Shown here: positions 1-8,788 of the stretch, piece by piece
How positions within the stretch are numbered: the stretch's first letter is position 1
How the letters are laid out: the number at the start of each line of letters is the position of its first letter
Notes under the pieces: generated by a model
The model's database searches: none
Told to the model about the DNA's origin: nothing
Seen by the model: only the letters and a program-made list of their open reading frames with translations
DNA from: Bacteroidota bacterium
Lineage (GTDB): Bacteria; Bacteroidota; Bacteroidia; Flavobacteriales; Flavobacteriaceae
Length of the DNA: 64,000 bases
Direction of reading: 5' to 3'
NCBI GenBank assembly: GCA_018267095.1
Contig: JAFDZC010000008.1
Span: 114,854 to 178,853, forward strand
Translations under genes and position numbers: made by a program

Positions 1-1
1 A

Positions 2-547
2 AAACATATGTTGCTCATTTGTCATTCATTTCAGATGGCTTGTCAGCATTTTGGTTTGGCCGAAATCACCAAGCGCAACGGAACTTCGTTTGGTGTGATG
101 ACCGTACACAAAACCAAAGACGGTATGCGCGATGCTTTGCTAGACGGTTTGGACGATCCGTTTTATGCGGTGGATTCGCGCGATTATCAAGTAGTGCAAC
201 CCAACTTGAATGTTTTTGAAGAAAAAGGCGCCAAGATTATTTCACTCGAAAAAATCCGCGATTACGTGCAATACGAGCGCGCCATTATGGCCGTGCGTTT
301 TTCAGAATATATGGTCGGAACCCAGTTTCATCCCGAGGCTGATCCGCTGAGTTTTGTTTCGAATCTCAAAAAAGCTGAAACCCGTGAGAAAATCATCAAT
401 ATGAAAGGCCGCAAAAAATTCAGAAATATGCTCGAAGATTTGCTCGACGAAGATAAAATCTACAAAACCAACGAGACTTTGATTCCAAATTTCTTGAGAA
501 CAGCTATCAACGATACGCTTCGAACCAAAAAAATGCTCTCGAATTAG
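2..547 (+). CDS. Class I glutamine amidotransferase-like protein (5' end outside window)
   Basis: C-terminal part of a class I (triad) glutamine amidotransferase; the frame is open to the left edge, so the N-terminus is missing. The nucleophile region ICHSFQ lies at the very start of the visible part, and the GTQFHPEAD segment supplies the His and Glu of the Cys-His-Glu triad. Such domains release ammonia from glutamine for a partner ligase, or work as amidohydrolases. After the domain comes a charged tail of about 65 residues. A second CDS starts 21 bp downstream on the same strand and is ATP-grasp-like, so the two probably form an amide-forming pair. It is not GuaA or PyrG, which are encoded elsewhere in the window. 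Family assignment is firm; the substrate is unknown. Confidence 0.85.
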   Translation, partial: KHMLLICHSFQMACQHFGLAEITKRNGTSFGVMTVHKTKDGMRDALLDGLDDPFYAVDSRDYQVVQPNLNVFEEKGAKIISLEKIRDYVQYERAIMAVRFSEYMVGTQFHPEADPLSFVSNLKKAETREKIINMKGRKKFRNMLEDLLDEDKIYKTNETLIPNFLRTAINDTLRTKKMLSN

Positions 548-568
548 ACCTAATAATTTCAGCTGAAG

Positions 569-1759
569 ATGATTGACCGTTACCGAAAACTTTTTAACCA
601 ACAATTCAGCGCCCAAAAGTACGCGGCATTTCAGCAAGACATCGCCGATGATTTTGATTATGTGCCAACGTTCCGAATCGCAGAATCACCGTTTTTTATT
701 TCAAAAGAACTCAAAGAGCAACTCATCGAAGGCAGCGAGCAGGTTATTGATTTTATCACAAAACCCGATTTTAAAGAATTGACTGAAAGAGCGCTTATGC
801 TCAATACCCGCGTGCCCAACGAAGACGAGCACAGCACTTTTTTGGCGATTGATTTTGGCATTTGTGAAGAAAACGGGCAAATCATTCCCAAGCTTATTGA
901 AGTGCAAGGTTTTCCGTCGTTGTTCAATTTTCAGCAAGTATTGTTCGGAAAGTTCAAGAAGCATTATCCTTTCTTAGAAGAATTAACGCCTTATATCAGC
1001 GATATTTCAGAGCCAGAATACGCACGAATCATAGAAGAAGCCATTTGCAACGGACATGCAAAAGAGAATGTGATTCTTTTAGAAATCGAACCTGAAAAAC
1101 AAAATACCAAAATTGATTTTTATTACTGCCGACGCGATCTTGGAGTTCCCATTGTATGCGTGACAGATTTGATTAAGAAAGGAAATCAACTGTTTTATAT
1201 CAACGAGCAAGGCCAAGAAATTCAAGTAAAAAGAATTTACAACCGCGTCATTTTTGATGAACTTGAACTCCGAAAAGATTTAAAACTCAACTTTAGTTTT
1301 AGCGATGATTTGGATATTGAATGGGCCGGTCATCCGAATTGGTTTTTTAGAATCAGTAAGTATATTTTACCGATGCTTCAAGGGAAATATTTTATTGAAA
1401 CCACTTTGCTTAGTGAGCTTAAAGAAATTCCTTCAGATTTAGAAAACTATGTTTTAAAACCTTTGTTTTCGTTCTCGGGTAGCGGTGTTGTTTTTCACGT
1501 AACCAAAGAAGACATCGAAGCCATTCAAGAAAAAGACTTATACATTCTTCAAAAGAAAGTCAATTATATTCCGGTTTTACAAGCGCCCGACGGCAAAGTA
1601 AAAGTCGAAGTCCGCGTACTGTGTGTTTGGGAAAAGGCAAAAGCCAAACCCACACTTTTGTGCAATTTGGTACGACTGAGCCGCGGAGAAATGATTGGCG
1701 TCAAATTCAATAAAGACAAAGATTGGGTGGGCGGTTCACTGGGTTTATTTGAAAAGTAA
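569..1759 (+). CDS. ATP-grasp-like carboxylate-amine ligase, uncharacterised
   Basis: A 396-residue cytosolic protein with no signal peptide. The C-terminal third has ATP-grasp-like features: a Lys/Gly-loop segment YVLKPLFSFSGSGV, a hinge-like YILQKKV, then an Arg-containing strand and an N-x-V-R-x-S-R-G segment that could hold metal and substrate ligands. The N-terminal part contains an acidic IDFGIC segment and LIEVQGFPS, which resemble glutathionylspermidine-synthase-like (circularly permuted) ATP-grasp folds. It follows the amidotransferase by 21 bp and ends 2 bp from the convergent SMR gene. The ATP-grasp assignment is an inference from motifs; the protein would often be labelled hypothetical. 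Confidence 0.6.
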   Translation: MIDRYRKLFNQQFSAQKYAAFQQDIADDFDYVPTFRIAESPFFISKELKEQLIEGSEQVIDFITKPDFKELTERALMLNTRVPNEDEHSTFLAIDFGICEENGQIIPKLIEVQGFPSLFNFQQVLFGKFKKHYPFLEELTPYISDISEPEYARIIEEAICNGHAKENVILLEIEPEKQNTKIDFYYCRRDLGVPIVCVTDLIKKGNQLFYINEQGQEIQVKRIYNRVIFDELELRKDLKLNFSFSDDLDIEWAGHPNWFFRISKYILPMLQGKYFIETTLLSELKEIPSDLENYVLKPLFSFSGSGVVFHVTKEDIEAIQEKDLYILQKKVNYIPVLQAPDGKVKVEVRVLCVWEKAKAKPTLLCNLVRLSRGEMIGVKFNKDKDWVGGSLGLFEK

Positions 1760-1761
1760 AC

Positions 1762-2088
1762 TCAATGCGAAACGGCTTTGAGTCCAACAATCGAGGCGAT
1801 TAAAGTCAGCAAAAAAAACACGCGCCAAAAACTGGCCGGTTCTTTAAAAACCAGAATTCCAACCATAACCGTTCCGAGTGCGCCAATGCCTGTCCAGATT
1901 GCATAAGCAGTGCCCATCGGTAAAGTCTGCGTGGCTTTGACCAGCAAAATCATACTGATGGTAAGCGATAACAAAAAACCTGCATACCAATAATACACAG
2001 AAACTCCCGCCGCTTCTTTGGCTTTGCCCAAACAAGTGGCAAAACCCACTTCAAACAAACCGGCGATGACTAGTAACACCCAATTCAT
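1762..2088 (-). CDS. SMR family efflux protein (Gdx/SugE-like)
   Basis: A 108-residue protein with four hydrophobic helices, the standard size of the small multidrug resistance family. Glu13 in the first helix (LFEVGFAT) is the essential proton/substrate carboxylate. The helix 3 segment AYAIWTGIGALGTVMVGI is typical of the family. The AIWTGIGA context fits the Gdx/SugE branch, which exports guanidinium or similar small cations, rather than the broad EmrE branch. Its start codon overlaps the stop of the upstream ATP-grasp gene as TGATG, so the two are translationally coupled. It is the last gene of a four-gene operon, which suggests export or detoxification of a small cationic compound linked to that pathway. 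Confidence 0.88.
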   Translation of the reverse strand: MNWVLLVIAGLFEVGFATCLGKAKEAAGVSVYYWYAGFLLSLTISMILLVKATQTLPMGTAYAIWTGIGALGTVMVGILVFKEPASFWRVFFLLTLIASIVGLKAVSH

Positions 2089-3305
2089 CAGTGCAAATCT
2101 TTGACATCAACTTGCGGAATTACCGAAGCAAAATCTTTTGTCAATCGCTCGGCATAATCATTTAACAAAGCGCGAACTCGCTCGTGGCTTTTTGAGTTGA
2201 CAATCAGACCGGCATGATGATCCAAAGGTACTTTGAAGCATACTTCTGGATCATTGAACGCAGATAAATCTGGATGTTGGAATTTAGAAAGTGTCAATAC
2301 AATGCCAGCGTATTCTTTTTTGATTTTAGGAAGCTGATAATCGATGCCTTTAACCAAACTGTTTTCAATCGCAGCCCATTCTGACCAAAGATTGATGTTG
2401 GATGCGGCCGCAACCATTTCGGCGATGTGCGCCCCGCCTACTCTGGACGAAGTTTCTAAGAAATAAAATCGTCCGGTTTCACGGCATTTGATATATTCTG
2501 AATGCGCTGCTCCGTGTTTGAGGCCGAAGCCTTTAATCACTTGTGCGTTGATTTCTTGTATGGCTTTGTCATCTTCGCTTTTATAGGGAATCACAGCGCT
2601 TCTAAAGATTCCGCCACCTTGAGAAATTTCCATCGGAGTGGCCAAATATTGTGAACTAATGCTGAATAATATCTTGCCATTGAGCACCAAACTGTCGCAG
2701 TGATACACATCGCCCGGACGAAATTGCTCTAATAAATATTTAAAACGATTGTTGCCCATTTCATTGATGTGCAACCACAGCGAATCTTTGTCATGAACTT
2801 TGATGATGCCTGAGGCCGAAGCTTCTGAGCGCGGTTTAAGCACCCATGGCGCCGAAACAGTATCGGCAAAATCATTGATTTCATGATCGTTGAACAGCGA
2901 GCAAAACTCCGGGTTAGAAATGGCGCAACTCTTGGCACGCATGCGCATGGCCAATTTATCGCGGAAATACCTTCCGGTAGTTTGCCCCATTCCGTCAATA
3001 CGCAGATTTTCACGTAAATAAGTCGCTTTTTCTACATCAAAATCATCCAAGGCCACAATCGCGTGAATCTCTGAATGACGCATCAAATTACTGACACCCA
3101 AAAGCAAATGTTCTAAGTTCCAATCGGTATCTTGACCTTCCATGAAAAAAATCTCATCGATAAAATCCATCGGCCAAGGCTTATCGCGTAATTTCTCCGA
3201 GGTAACCAGATATACTTTATTGCCGAGCTTTTTGAGTGAAATCAAAAAATCAGCACCTTTAAAATAGTTCGAAATACAAACGAATGTTTTGGGATTCTTG
3301 CTCAT
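2088..3305 (-). CDS. ATP-grasp domain ligase
   Basis: A 405-residue ATP-grasp protein. It has a Rossmann-like N-terminal domain, then the ATP-binding core: APWVLKPRSEASASGI gives the Lys and flexible loop, YLLEQFRPGDVYHCDSL the hinge and substrate strand, and YFLETSSRVGG the Glu-x-x-x-Arg metal/phosphate motif (in the family usually E-x-N-x-R, here Ser replaces Asn). This resembles carbamoyl-phosphate/biotin-carboxylase-like ligases that join a carboxylate to an amine. It lies 3 bp downstream of the aminopeptidase gene and is coupled to the SMR gene. Function is inferred: peptide or amide bond formation on an unknown small molecule. Confidence 0.85.
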   Translation of the reverse strand: MSKNPKTFVCISNYFKGADFLISLKKLGNKVYLVTSEKLRDKPWPMDFIDEIFFMEGQDTDWNLEHLLLGVSNLMRHSEIHAIVALDDFDVEKATYLRENLRIDGMGQTTGRYFRDKLAMRMRAKSCAISNPEFCSLFNDHEINDFADTVSAPWVLKPRSEASASGIIKVHDKDSLWLHINEMGNNRFKYLLEQFRPGDVYHCDSLVLNGKILFSISSQYLATPMEISQGGGIFRSAVIPYKSEDDKAIQEINAQVIKGFGLKHGAAHSEYIKCRETGRFYFLETSSRVGGAHIAEMVAAASNINLWSEWAAIENSLVKGIDYQLPKIKKEYAGIVLTLSKFQHPDLSAFNDPEVCFKVPLDHHAGLIVNSKSHERVRALLNDYAERLTKDFASVIPQVDVKDLH

Positions 3306-3308
3306 AAC

Positions 3309-4733
3309 CTACAGATTTTCAATAAAATGAGTTAATAAATGTGCGCCATAGCCCGAGGCGTGTTTGCTTTTGGCAAATTCATCATCCACAAAAGCAACTC
3401 CGGCTATGTCTAAATGCGCCCAGGCAGTATGTTTATCGGTGAAATATTCTAAAAATTTAGCCGCTGTAATCGCTCCGGCATAAGGTTTTCCGTGGTAGTT
3501 TTTGACATCGGCTATATCGCTGTCAAGCTCGGGCGTGTATGCATCCCACAACGGAAGCGGCCACATGCGCTCGCCCACAGCATCGCCTGAATATTGCAGT
3601 TTTTGTTGCAACTCGGCGTTGTTGGTAAACAATCCGGCGCATTCATAACCAAAAGTAGCCACGCAACTTCCGGTCAGCGTGGCCATATCGACTACAATTT
3701 CCGGCTTAAAATTCTTGATCAAATAGGACAATCCGTCGGCCAAAATAAGTCGTCCTTCGGCATCGGTGTCAATGACTTCAATCGTGGTGCCTTGATAGCT
3801 TTTGATGATATCGCTCGGATAAAACGAATCTTTGTCAACGGCATTTTCACAACACGGAACAATCGCAGTAACCCGCACCGGCAGCTGTAGATCAGCAATA
3901 AGCAGCATGGCCCCTAAAACGGCTGCGGCTCCCGCCATGTCTGATTTCATATGAACCATTCCGGCCGTTTTGATATTGAGTCCGCCGGTATCAAAAGTGA
4001 TTCCTTTGCCCACCAAACCAATATGCCTGAGTTTGTCGCCTTGCGGTTGATAATCCATAATGATAAATTGCGGTTCTTTGGCACTGCCCTTCCCGACCGA
4101 TAAAAAAGCATCCAACCCTTCTATTTTACTGGCAGCCGCATCGAACACACGAACCTCAAAACCATGCGCTTTACCCATATCTTTGGCCCATTCTGCCATA
4201 TAGGTGGGTGTTACTACATTCGAAGGCAAATCAACCAACTGCATCACTTCTTTTTGTGCACGGGCAATTTTGGTGGCGCGTGCAATGGTTTCGGCATGAT
4301 CGTTTTTGGAAAGAATCAAAAGCGAAAACTCCTTGTTTACAAAGGGATGAGGCGCATCATTTTTAAAGTGACTCAATTGGTAAGTTCCCAAAGACAAGCC
4401 CGAAATGGTGGCTTCAACTTGTTGTAAAGTGAATGTTTCAGGTATATACAACGCCACATTTTTGCCAAAACGTTCTTTTTCTTTTGACGCAATTCGTCTG
4501 AATAAATTTTTGAGCGGTTTATAATCAATTTTTTTACCCAAGCCCACAAAAATATGAAGGCAGTCGTATTTTTCGACGATGTAATGGGTGTCTTTTTTTC
4601 CGTAAAAAACTTTAGATGGAATAGAAACACCGTGAAACTCAATAGGAACTACATTTTGCGGATTGGTTTCAAAAACCGGAACGAGTACAACGCCGGTAAA
4701 ACCTTCTAGGTCTTTAATTTCTTGGGTATTCAT
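3309..4733 (-). CDS. M17 family leucyl aminopeptidase-like metallopeptidase
   Basis: A 474-residue cytosolic protein. Signature residues of M17 are present: K243 and D248 in VGKGITFDTGG, D265 in SDMAGAA, and D324, E326 and R328 in DTDAEGRLILAD. These bind two metal ions and the catalytic bicarbonate. The usual NTDAEG is DTDAEG here. The enzyme removes N-terminal residues from peptides, or hydrolyses special dipeptides such as Cys-Gly in other family members. It sits 12 bp after the esterase and 3 bp before the ATP-grasp ligase, which suggests a dedicated role on the pathway product rather than general turnover. Confidence 0.93.
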   Translation of the reverse strand: MNTQEIKDLEGFTGVVLVPVFETNPQNVVPIEFHGVSIPSKVFYGKKDTHYIVEKYDCLHIFVGLGKKIDYKPLKNLFRRIASKEKERFGKNVALYIPETFTLQQVEATISGLSLGTYQLSHFKNDAPHPFVNKEFSLLILSKNDHAETIARATKIARAQKEVMQLVDLPSNVVTPTYMAEWAKDMGKAHGFEVRVFDAAASKIEGLDAFLSVGKGSAKEPQFIIMDYQPQGDKLRHIGLVGKGITFDTGGLNIKTAGMVHMKSDMAGAAAVLGAMLLIADLQLPVRVTAIVPCCENAVDKDSFYPSDIIKSYQGTTIEVIDTDAEGRLILADGLSYLIKNFKPEIVVDMATLTGSCVATFGYECAGLFTNNAELQQKLQYSGDAVGERMWPLPLWDAYTPELDSDIADVKNYHGKPYAGAITAAKFLEYFTDKHTAWAHLDIAGVAFVDDEFAKSKHASGYGAHLLTHFIENL

Positions 4734-4745
4734 TGTATTTGTTTG

Positions 4746-5882
4746 TTAATTTTTGGTATTGAAAAACAACCATTCGATGGCTTTCGGGAACTCATCACTC
4801 CAATAGGTTTCGTTGTGTTTACCGAGCATATTGATGCTGAGTTGGATTTTCATCTTATTCGATGCTTGTTCATTTTTGAGCATATTCTTTTTAAATCTTT
4901 TAACGTGGTCAATCATCGTGGCACTTTCATCACCGCCTGCATACAAATATATTCTGGTTTCTCCGGGTTCAGAAAAATCAATTTGACTAAAATTCATCTT
5001 CGGAACGACCCATAAAGACGGTGAAAACACCATGAGTTTACCATAAACTTCCGGGTACATCAACCCCGAAAAAATACTCACAAGTCCGCCCATAGAGCTG
5101 CCGCCGATTCCGGTGTGTTCGCGCTCAGGCTTAGTTCGGAAGGATTTGTCTACAAAAGGTTTGAGCGTATCGGTAATGAAACGAATGTATTTTTTTCCTT
5201 GGCCGGCGCCCAAAACCGTGTTACCGACATTGTATTCTTTGATGCGATCTTGATCAGCATGCTCAACGGCGATGACAATGATTTTGCCGATTTTATACTC
5301 AGACATAACGGCGAGCTTTTTATCGATTTCCCAATTGCCGTATTGCGCCTTTTCGTTGAAGAGATTTTGTGCATCTTGCAGATATAGAACTGGATAACGC
5401 TCTGTGGTTTGTTCGTAATCATGCGGCAACAATGCCCATACACGGCGGGTTTTATTGAGTTGCGGAATTTCAAATTCATCAGAGATTAAATGCACTTTGG
5501 GTAAAAAATTCGGCTTGAACGGAAGCCAATTTTTTCGCCATTTTTCTACATGCTCTCGGCGAACACCCGCGTGTTCTTTACAAGAGCGATTTTCGGTTCG
5601 GTTGCCGTATTTGTCAATCTCAACTTCGCTCCAGTCGCCTTTGGTGAATTTGTATAACAACTCATCAGGATAAGCAAAATCAGCCGGAAATTTAAAATGA
5701 TATAGCCCTTTCTCGATTTTTTCCATCTGATAATTCAAATCTTGCGTATACCATTGGTTAAAGTTACCAGACAAATAAACCGGTCGGTCATCATCTTCAT
5801 CGGTAGTCAACAAAATGTTCAATTGAGGTTCCTGTAAATCATCATCAGATTCAGAAGTATGTGCCTTGTTTTGGGGATTCAT
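4746..5882 (-). CDS. Esterase-family alpha/beta hydrolase with N-terminal E-set (CBM48-like) domain
   Basis: A 378-residue protein. The ATG at 5882 is chosen over an in-frame TTG two codons earlier. After an acidic N-terminus, residues about 25-100 form an Ig-like E-set/glycogen-binding-type domain (VYLSGNFNQW). Residues about 130-375 are a PF00756 putative esterase (Fes/EstD type): nucleophile Ser in GGSSMGG, late Asp in the GGDES region and His in GKHNETYW. No signal peptide is seen. Enzymes of this type hydrolyse esters such as siderophore lactones or S-formylglutathione. It is first in the operon with the aminopeptidase, ATP-grasp and SMR genes. Confidence 0.85.
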   Translation of the reverse strand: MNPQNKAHTSESDDDLQEPQLNILLTTDEDDDRPVYLSGNFNQWYTQDLNYQMEKIEKGLYHFKFPADFAYPDELLYKFTKGDWSEVEIDKYGNRTENRSCKEHAGVRREHVEKWRKNWLPFKPNFLPKVHLISDEFEIPQLNKTRRVWALLPHDYEQTTERYPVLYLQDAQNLFNEKAQYGNWEIDKKLAVMSEYKIGKIIVIAVEHADQDRIKEYNVGNTVLGAGQGKKYIRFITDTLKPFVDKSFRTKPEREHTGIGGSSMGGLVSIFSGLMYPEVYGKLMVFSPSLWVVPKMNFSQIDFSEPGETRIYLYAGGDESATMIDHVKRFKKNMLKNEQASNKMKIQLSINMLGKHNETYWSDEFPKAIEWLFFNTKN

Positions 5883-5902
5883 ATTCAAATTTATTCGAGA
5901 AG

Positions 5903-5933
5903 TAAATATAGTTTTTTAGGTATTGAACACCAA
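5903..5933 (-). promoter_or_regulatory. Promoter of the esterase/aminopeptidase/ATP-grasp/SMR operon
   Basis: On the minus strand: TTG, 20-nt spacer, TATATTTA. This matches the Bacteroidota promoter TTG-N17-23-TAnnTTTG except for the last base. The predicted start of transcription leaves a leader of only about 10-15 nt before the ATG at 5882. Confidence 0.5.
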
Positions 5934-6056
5934 GAAAAACCTAACTCAGTGCAGTTGTTTTGAGCAATTTTTAGTTTGAGCTTGCATTTGTTGAAAAAAT
6001 AGAATTTTTTAAAGCGTATAATCTGAAATGACTGAAGATTTGGATCTGTTTTTAAA

Positions 6057-6081
6057 ACAAAAAAGCACCCGAAAGGATGCT
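6057..6081 (-). terminator. Rho-independent terminator of the thioredoxin-like gene
   Basis: Read on the minus strand: AGCATCC, TTTC loop, GGGTGCT with one mismatch, then a T-run. It lies about 25 bp past the stop of the thioredoxin-like gene. The rest of the 220-bp gap up to the esterase promoter shows nothing else convincing. Confidence 0.7.
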
Positions 6082-6104
6082 TCATTTATAGAGTTTGAAT
6101 TCTT

Positions 6105-6533
6105 TTAATGCTTGATTGACAAAAGCCTATCGAGATACTGATTGGGCGTTTCGTTGTTGTATGCGCCTACTTGACCGATGACTTTTGCATTTTTGTTGAT
6201 GATGACCAAAAGCGGAAAGAAACCGTCTTTGTTATACTTCTCTACAACAAGTAGATTTTGTTCAAGCTGCTCCGGATCACTTGTAGGCTGAAAATCTTGT
6301 TTGACCAAAATGTAATTGTCTTTGGCGAAGTCTTTAAATTCAGGCGATTGCAACACATTTTTGTCTAGTTTCTGACAACGCTCGCAATCATCTTCGGTAG
6401 AAAAAAACAACAACACTTTTTTATTGGTCATTGAGGCTTCACGGAAAGCTTCATTAAGATTGCTTTTCCATTCTTGCGCCGAGCAATGCATCGCAATGGT
6501 CGTCAAAACAAAAGTAAATACTGCGCTTTTCAT
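6105..6533 (-). CDS. Periplasmic thioredoxin-fold protein
   Basis: A 142-residue protein with an N-terminal signal peptide (cleavage expected after CSA at about residue 19). The fold is thioredoxin-like with a redox CERC motif (Cys-x-x-Cys, DDCERCQKLD) and a cis-Pro region (GFFPLLVI). It resembles the Thioredoxin_7 group (DUF255/SoxW-like) found as small secreted proteins in Bacteroidota. Its role is probably disulfide exchange or reduction in the periplasm. It stands alone: its own terminator follows and the next upstream gene is divergent. Confidence 0.85.
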   Translation of the reverse strand: MKSAVFTFVLTTIAMHCSAQEWKSNLNEAFREASMTNKKVLLFFSTEDDCERCQKLDKNVLQSPEFKDFAKDNYILVKQDFQPTSDPEQLEQNLLVVEKYNKDGFFPLLVIINKNAKVIGQVGAYNNETPNQYLDRLLSIKH

Positions 6534-6638
6534 AAAATAGAATTTTAGCTGTGTGGCATTCCATTGAATTGGTCAATAAAAGTATTATTTATTTGTGAAA
6601 CTTTTTAATTCTGGCAATAATTTATTTTGCCTTTGATC

Positions 6639-6674
6639 TTGCGCCTTTCAGATGAAATGTTTTGATTAATTTTG
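6639..6674 (+). promoter_or_regulatory. Possible promoter of the LtaS-like gene
   Basis: A perfect TAnnTTTG box (TAATTTTG) sits 20 bp before the start codon. A TTG lies 25 nt upstream of it, slightly longer than the usual spacing, so only the -7 element is well supported. Confidence 0.35.
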
Positions 6675-6693
6675 CAGCATAAGAAAACAACCT

Positions 6694-8787
6694 ATGGTCT
6701 TTTTAAAAAAACTTTCTCCCTTTTACAATCTTGGTATTTTTTACTTATTCGTGAGTTTATTGCTCAGATTGATTTTGCTTTTTCATCCCATTACGCAATC
6801 TTCGTTTTCATTTTTTGAAATTGCAAAAATATTTACCCTCGGGTTGGTTTCTGACTTTTTTGTCTTTGCCGTTGCCAGCGTTTTCTTATGGCTGTACTTG
6901 ATTTTTATTTCGAATGCAAAATACCTCAAACCCTACGGATACATCATCTTCGGATTTTTGGTAGTCTTGCTGCTGTATGTCTATTTTGGCAATACCATTC
7001 TCAACGAATACGGCGGATCTTTGCCTGAAATCGGCATCAGTTTTATTGCCATCAAAACTGCCTTGTTCGGATTGCTGTTGTTTTTACCCAAATACCGAAA
7101 AACCATCCGCTTTTGGTTGTTTGCCTTTGTGATGTTTTTATATGTATTGCTCATCATTCAGAATGCCATCAGCGAATACTTTTTCTGGAACGAATTCGGT
7201 GTGCGCTATAATTTTATCGCAGTTGATTATTTGGTATACACCAATGAAGTCATCGGTAATATCATGCAATCTTATCCGGTGATTCCCATATTTTTAGGTT
7301 TGTTTTTGATTTCCGGATTTTTCACCTATCACATCGTAAAACGTTCTAAAGATTACCTTGAAAATATTCCGACAATTACTGAAAAAGCAAAAATTTCAGT
7401 GACCTATTTCGGGCTATTGGCTGTCTCGTTGTTGGCCATTCCGTTTTTGTCAAGCAAAGAAAACGCCCAAAATATCTTTACCAATGAACTTCAGGCCAAC
7501 GGCCTTTATAAATTTTATTTGGCATTTGTGAATAGTGAATTAGACTATTTTAAATTCTATAAAACCATGCCGGATGATGAAGCTTTTGCCTTGTTAAAGC
7601 AACAGTTACTGGCTATTTCAGGCGATAGTACATTGCGCGAAATTAAAAGCAACAGCGCCGAAACTCACAAAAATGTAGTGCTGATTACCATCGAAAGTTA
7701 CAGCGCCGACTTCATGAAAATGTATGGCAATGAAAACAACATCACACCATTCTTAGACAGTTTGGCCACCAAAAGCTTGTTGTTTACCAATCTGTATGCT
7801 GTCGGAAACCGCACCGTTCGCGGTTTAGAAGCGGTAACCTTGTGTCTGCCACCCACCGCCGGTGAAAGTGTGGTAAAACGCAAAGACAACAAAGACAAAT
7901 GTTCCACCGGGAATATTTTCAAACAAAAAGGCTATCAAGTAAAGTTCCTATATGGCGGCGATGCTTTCTTTGATAATATGGAGGATTTTTATTCCGGAAA
8001 CGGCTATGATATTGTCGACAAAAAATCTTTCAAACCCAATGAAATTACCTTCGATAATGTCTGGGGCGTTTGTGATGAAGATATGGCTAAAAAAGCAATC
8101 CAAACCATGAACGAAGAGGCAAAAACCGGCAAACCTTTCTTCAACCATTGGATGACTGTGAGCAATCACCGGCCATTTACTTATCCGAACAACCGCATTG
8201 ATATTCCGGGCGATGCCAAATCAAGAGACGGCGGTGTAAAATATACCGACTTTGCCCTAAAACAATTCTTTGAAATGGCCAAAAAACAATCTTGGTACAA
8301 CAATACGATATTCGTGATTTTAGCGGATCATTGCGCTTCAAGTGCCGGAAAAACAGAGCTTCCGTTGGATAAATACCGAATTCCTGCGATGATTTTTAGT
8401 CCAAAAGATCTAGAGGCCAAACATTATACGACTTTGATGTCACAAATTGATGTGATGCCTACTTTGTTTGGTTTGTTGCATTTCAATTATCAAAGTAAAT
8501 TTTACGGCCAAGATGTTTTGCAAGCCGATTACAAACCGCGCGCTTTTGTGGCGACTTATCAAAATTTAGGATTGATTAAAGACAACGTCTTAACCATTTT
8601 ATCGCCGAAACAACAAGTAAAACAATTGCAATTGAATTTGATTCCAAAGGCTAATTTAGCACCGGATTTTCAACTGTATTATGATGAAAAACCGTTGGAT
8701 TCGCCCAGAAAAGATTTAATTGACGAAACCATTTCGTATTACCAAACTGCATCGGATATTTTAAAGAGAAAGAAATATCAAAAATAA
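6694..8787 (+). CDS. LTA synthase family sulfatase/phosphotransferase, membrane-bound
   Basis: A 697-residue protein. Residues 1-265 hold six or seven membrane helices; residues about 325-640 are an alkaline-phosphatase-superfamily (sulfatase) domain facing the periplasm. VVLITIESYSADF gives the first metal ligand (Glu), NRTVRGLEA the probable Thr nucleophile, and ILADHCASS the late Asp-His metal ligands. This is the architecture of LtaS/phosphoglycerol transferases and OpgB-like enzymes. A Gram-negative organism has no LTA, so modification of glycans, lipid A or a lipid headgroup is more likely. It ends one base from the convergent VWA gene and no strong terminator is seen between them. Confidence 0.88.
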   Translation: MVFLKKLSPFYNLGIFYLFVSLLLRLILLFHPITQSSFSFFEIAKIFTLGLVSDFFVFAVASVFLWLYLIFISNAKYLKPYGYIIFGFLVVLLLYVYFGNTILNEYGGSLPEIGISFIAIKTALFGLLLFLPKYRKTIRFWLFAFVMFLYVLLIIQNAISEYFFWNEFGVRYNFIAVDYLVYTNEVIGNIMQSYPVIPIFLGLFLISGFFTYHIVKRSKDYLENIPTITEKAKISVTYFGLLAVSLLAIPFLSSKENAQNIFTNELQANGLYKFYLAFVNSELDYFKFYKTMPDDEAFALLKQQLLAISGDSTLREIKSNSAETHKNVVLITIESYSADFMKMYGNENNITPFLDSLATKSLLFTNLYAVGNRTVRGLEAVTLCLPPTAGESVVKRKDNKDKCSTGNIFKQKGYQVKFLYGGDAFFDNMEDFYSGNGYDIVDKKSFKPNEITFDNVWGVCDEDMAKKAIQTMNEEAKTGKPFFNHWMTVSNHRPFTYPNNRIDIPGDAKSRDGGVKYTDFALKQFFEMAKKQSWYNNTIFVILADHCASSAGKTELPLDKYRIPAMIFSPKDLEAKHYTTLMSQIDVMPTLFGLLHFNYQSKFYGQDVLQADYKPRAFVATYQNLGLIKDNVLTILSPKQQVKQLQLNLIPKANLAPDFQLYYDEKPLDSPRKDLIDETISYYQTASDILKRKKYQK

Positions 8788-8788
8788 A

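Noticed and set aside
2-547. Amidotransferase as part of GuaA, PyrG or HisH
   Set aside because: GuaA and PyrG are encoded whole elsewhere in the window, and the tail after the HPE motif does not fit HisH.
5891-6085. Open frame of 64 residues on the minus strand in the gap after the esterase gene
   Set aside because: It begins inside the terminator hairpin of the neighbour and encodes a basic, low-complexity sequence; no family or promoter.
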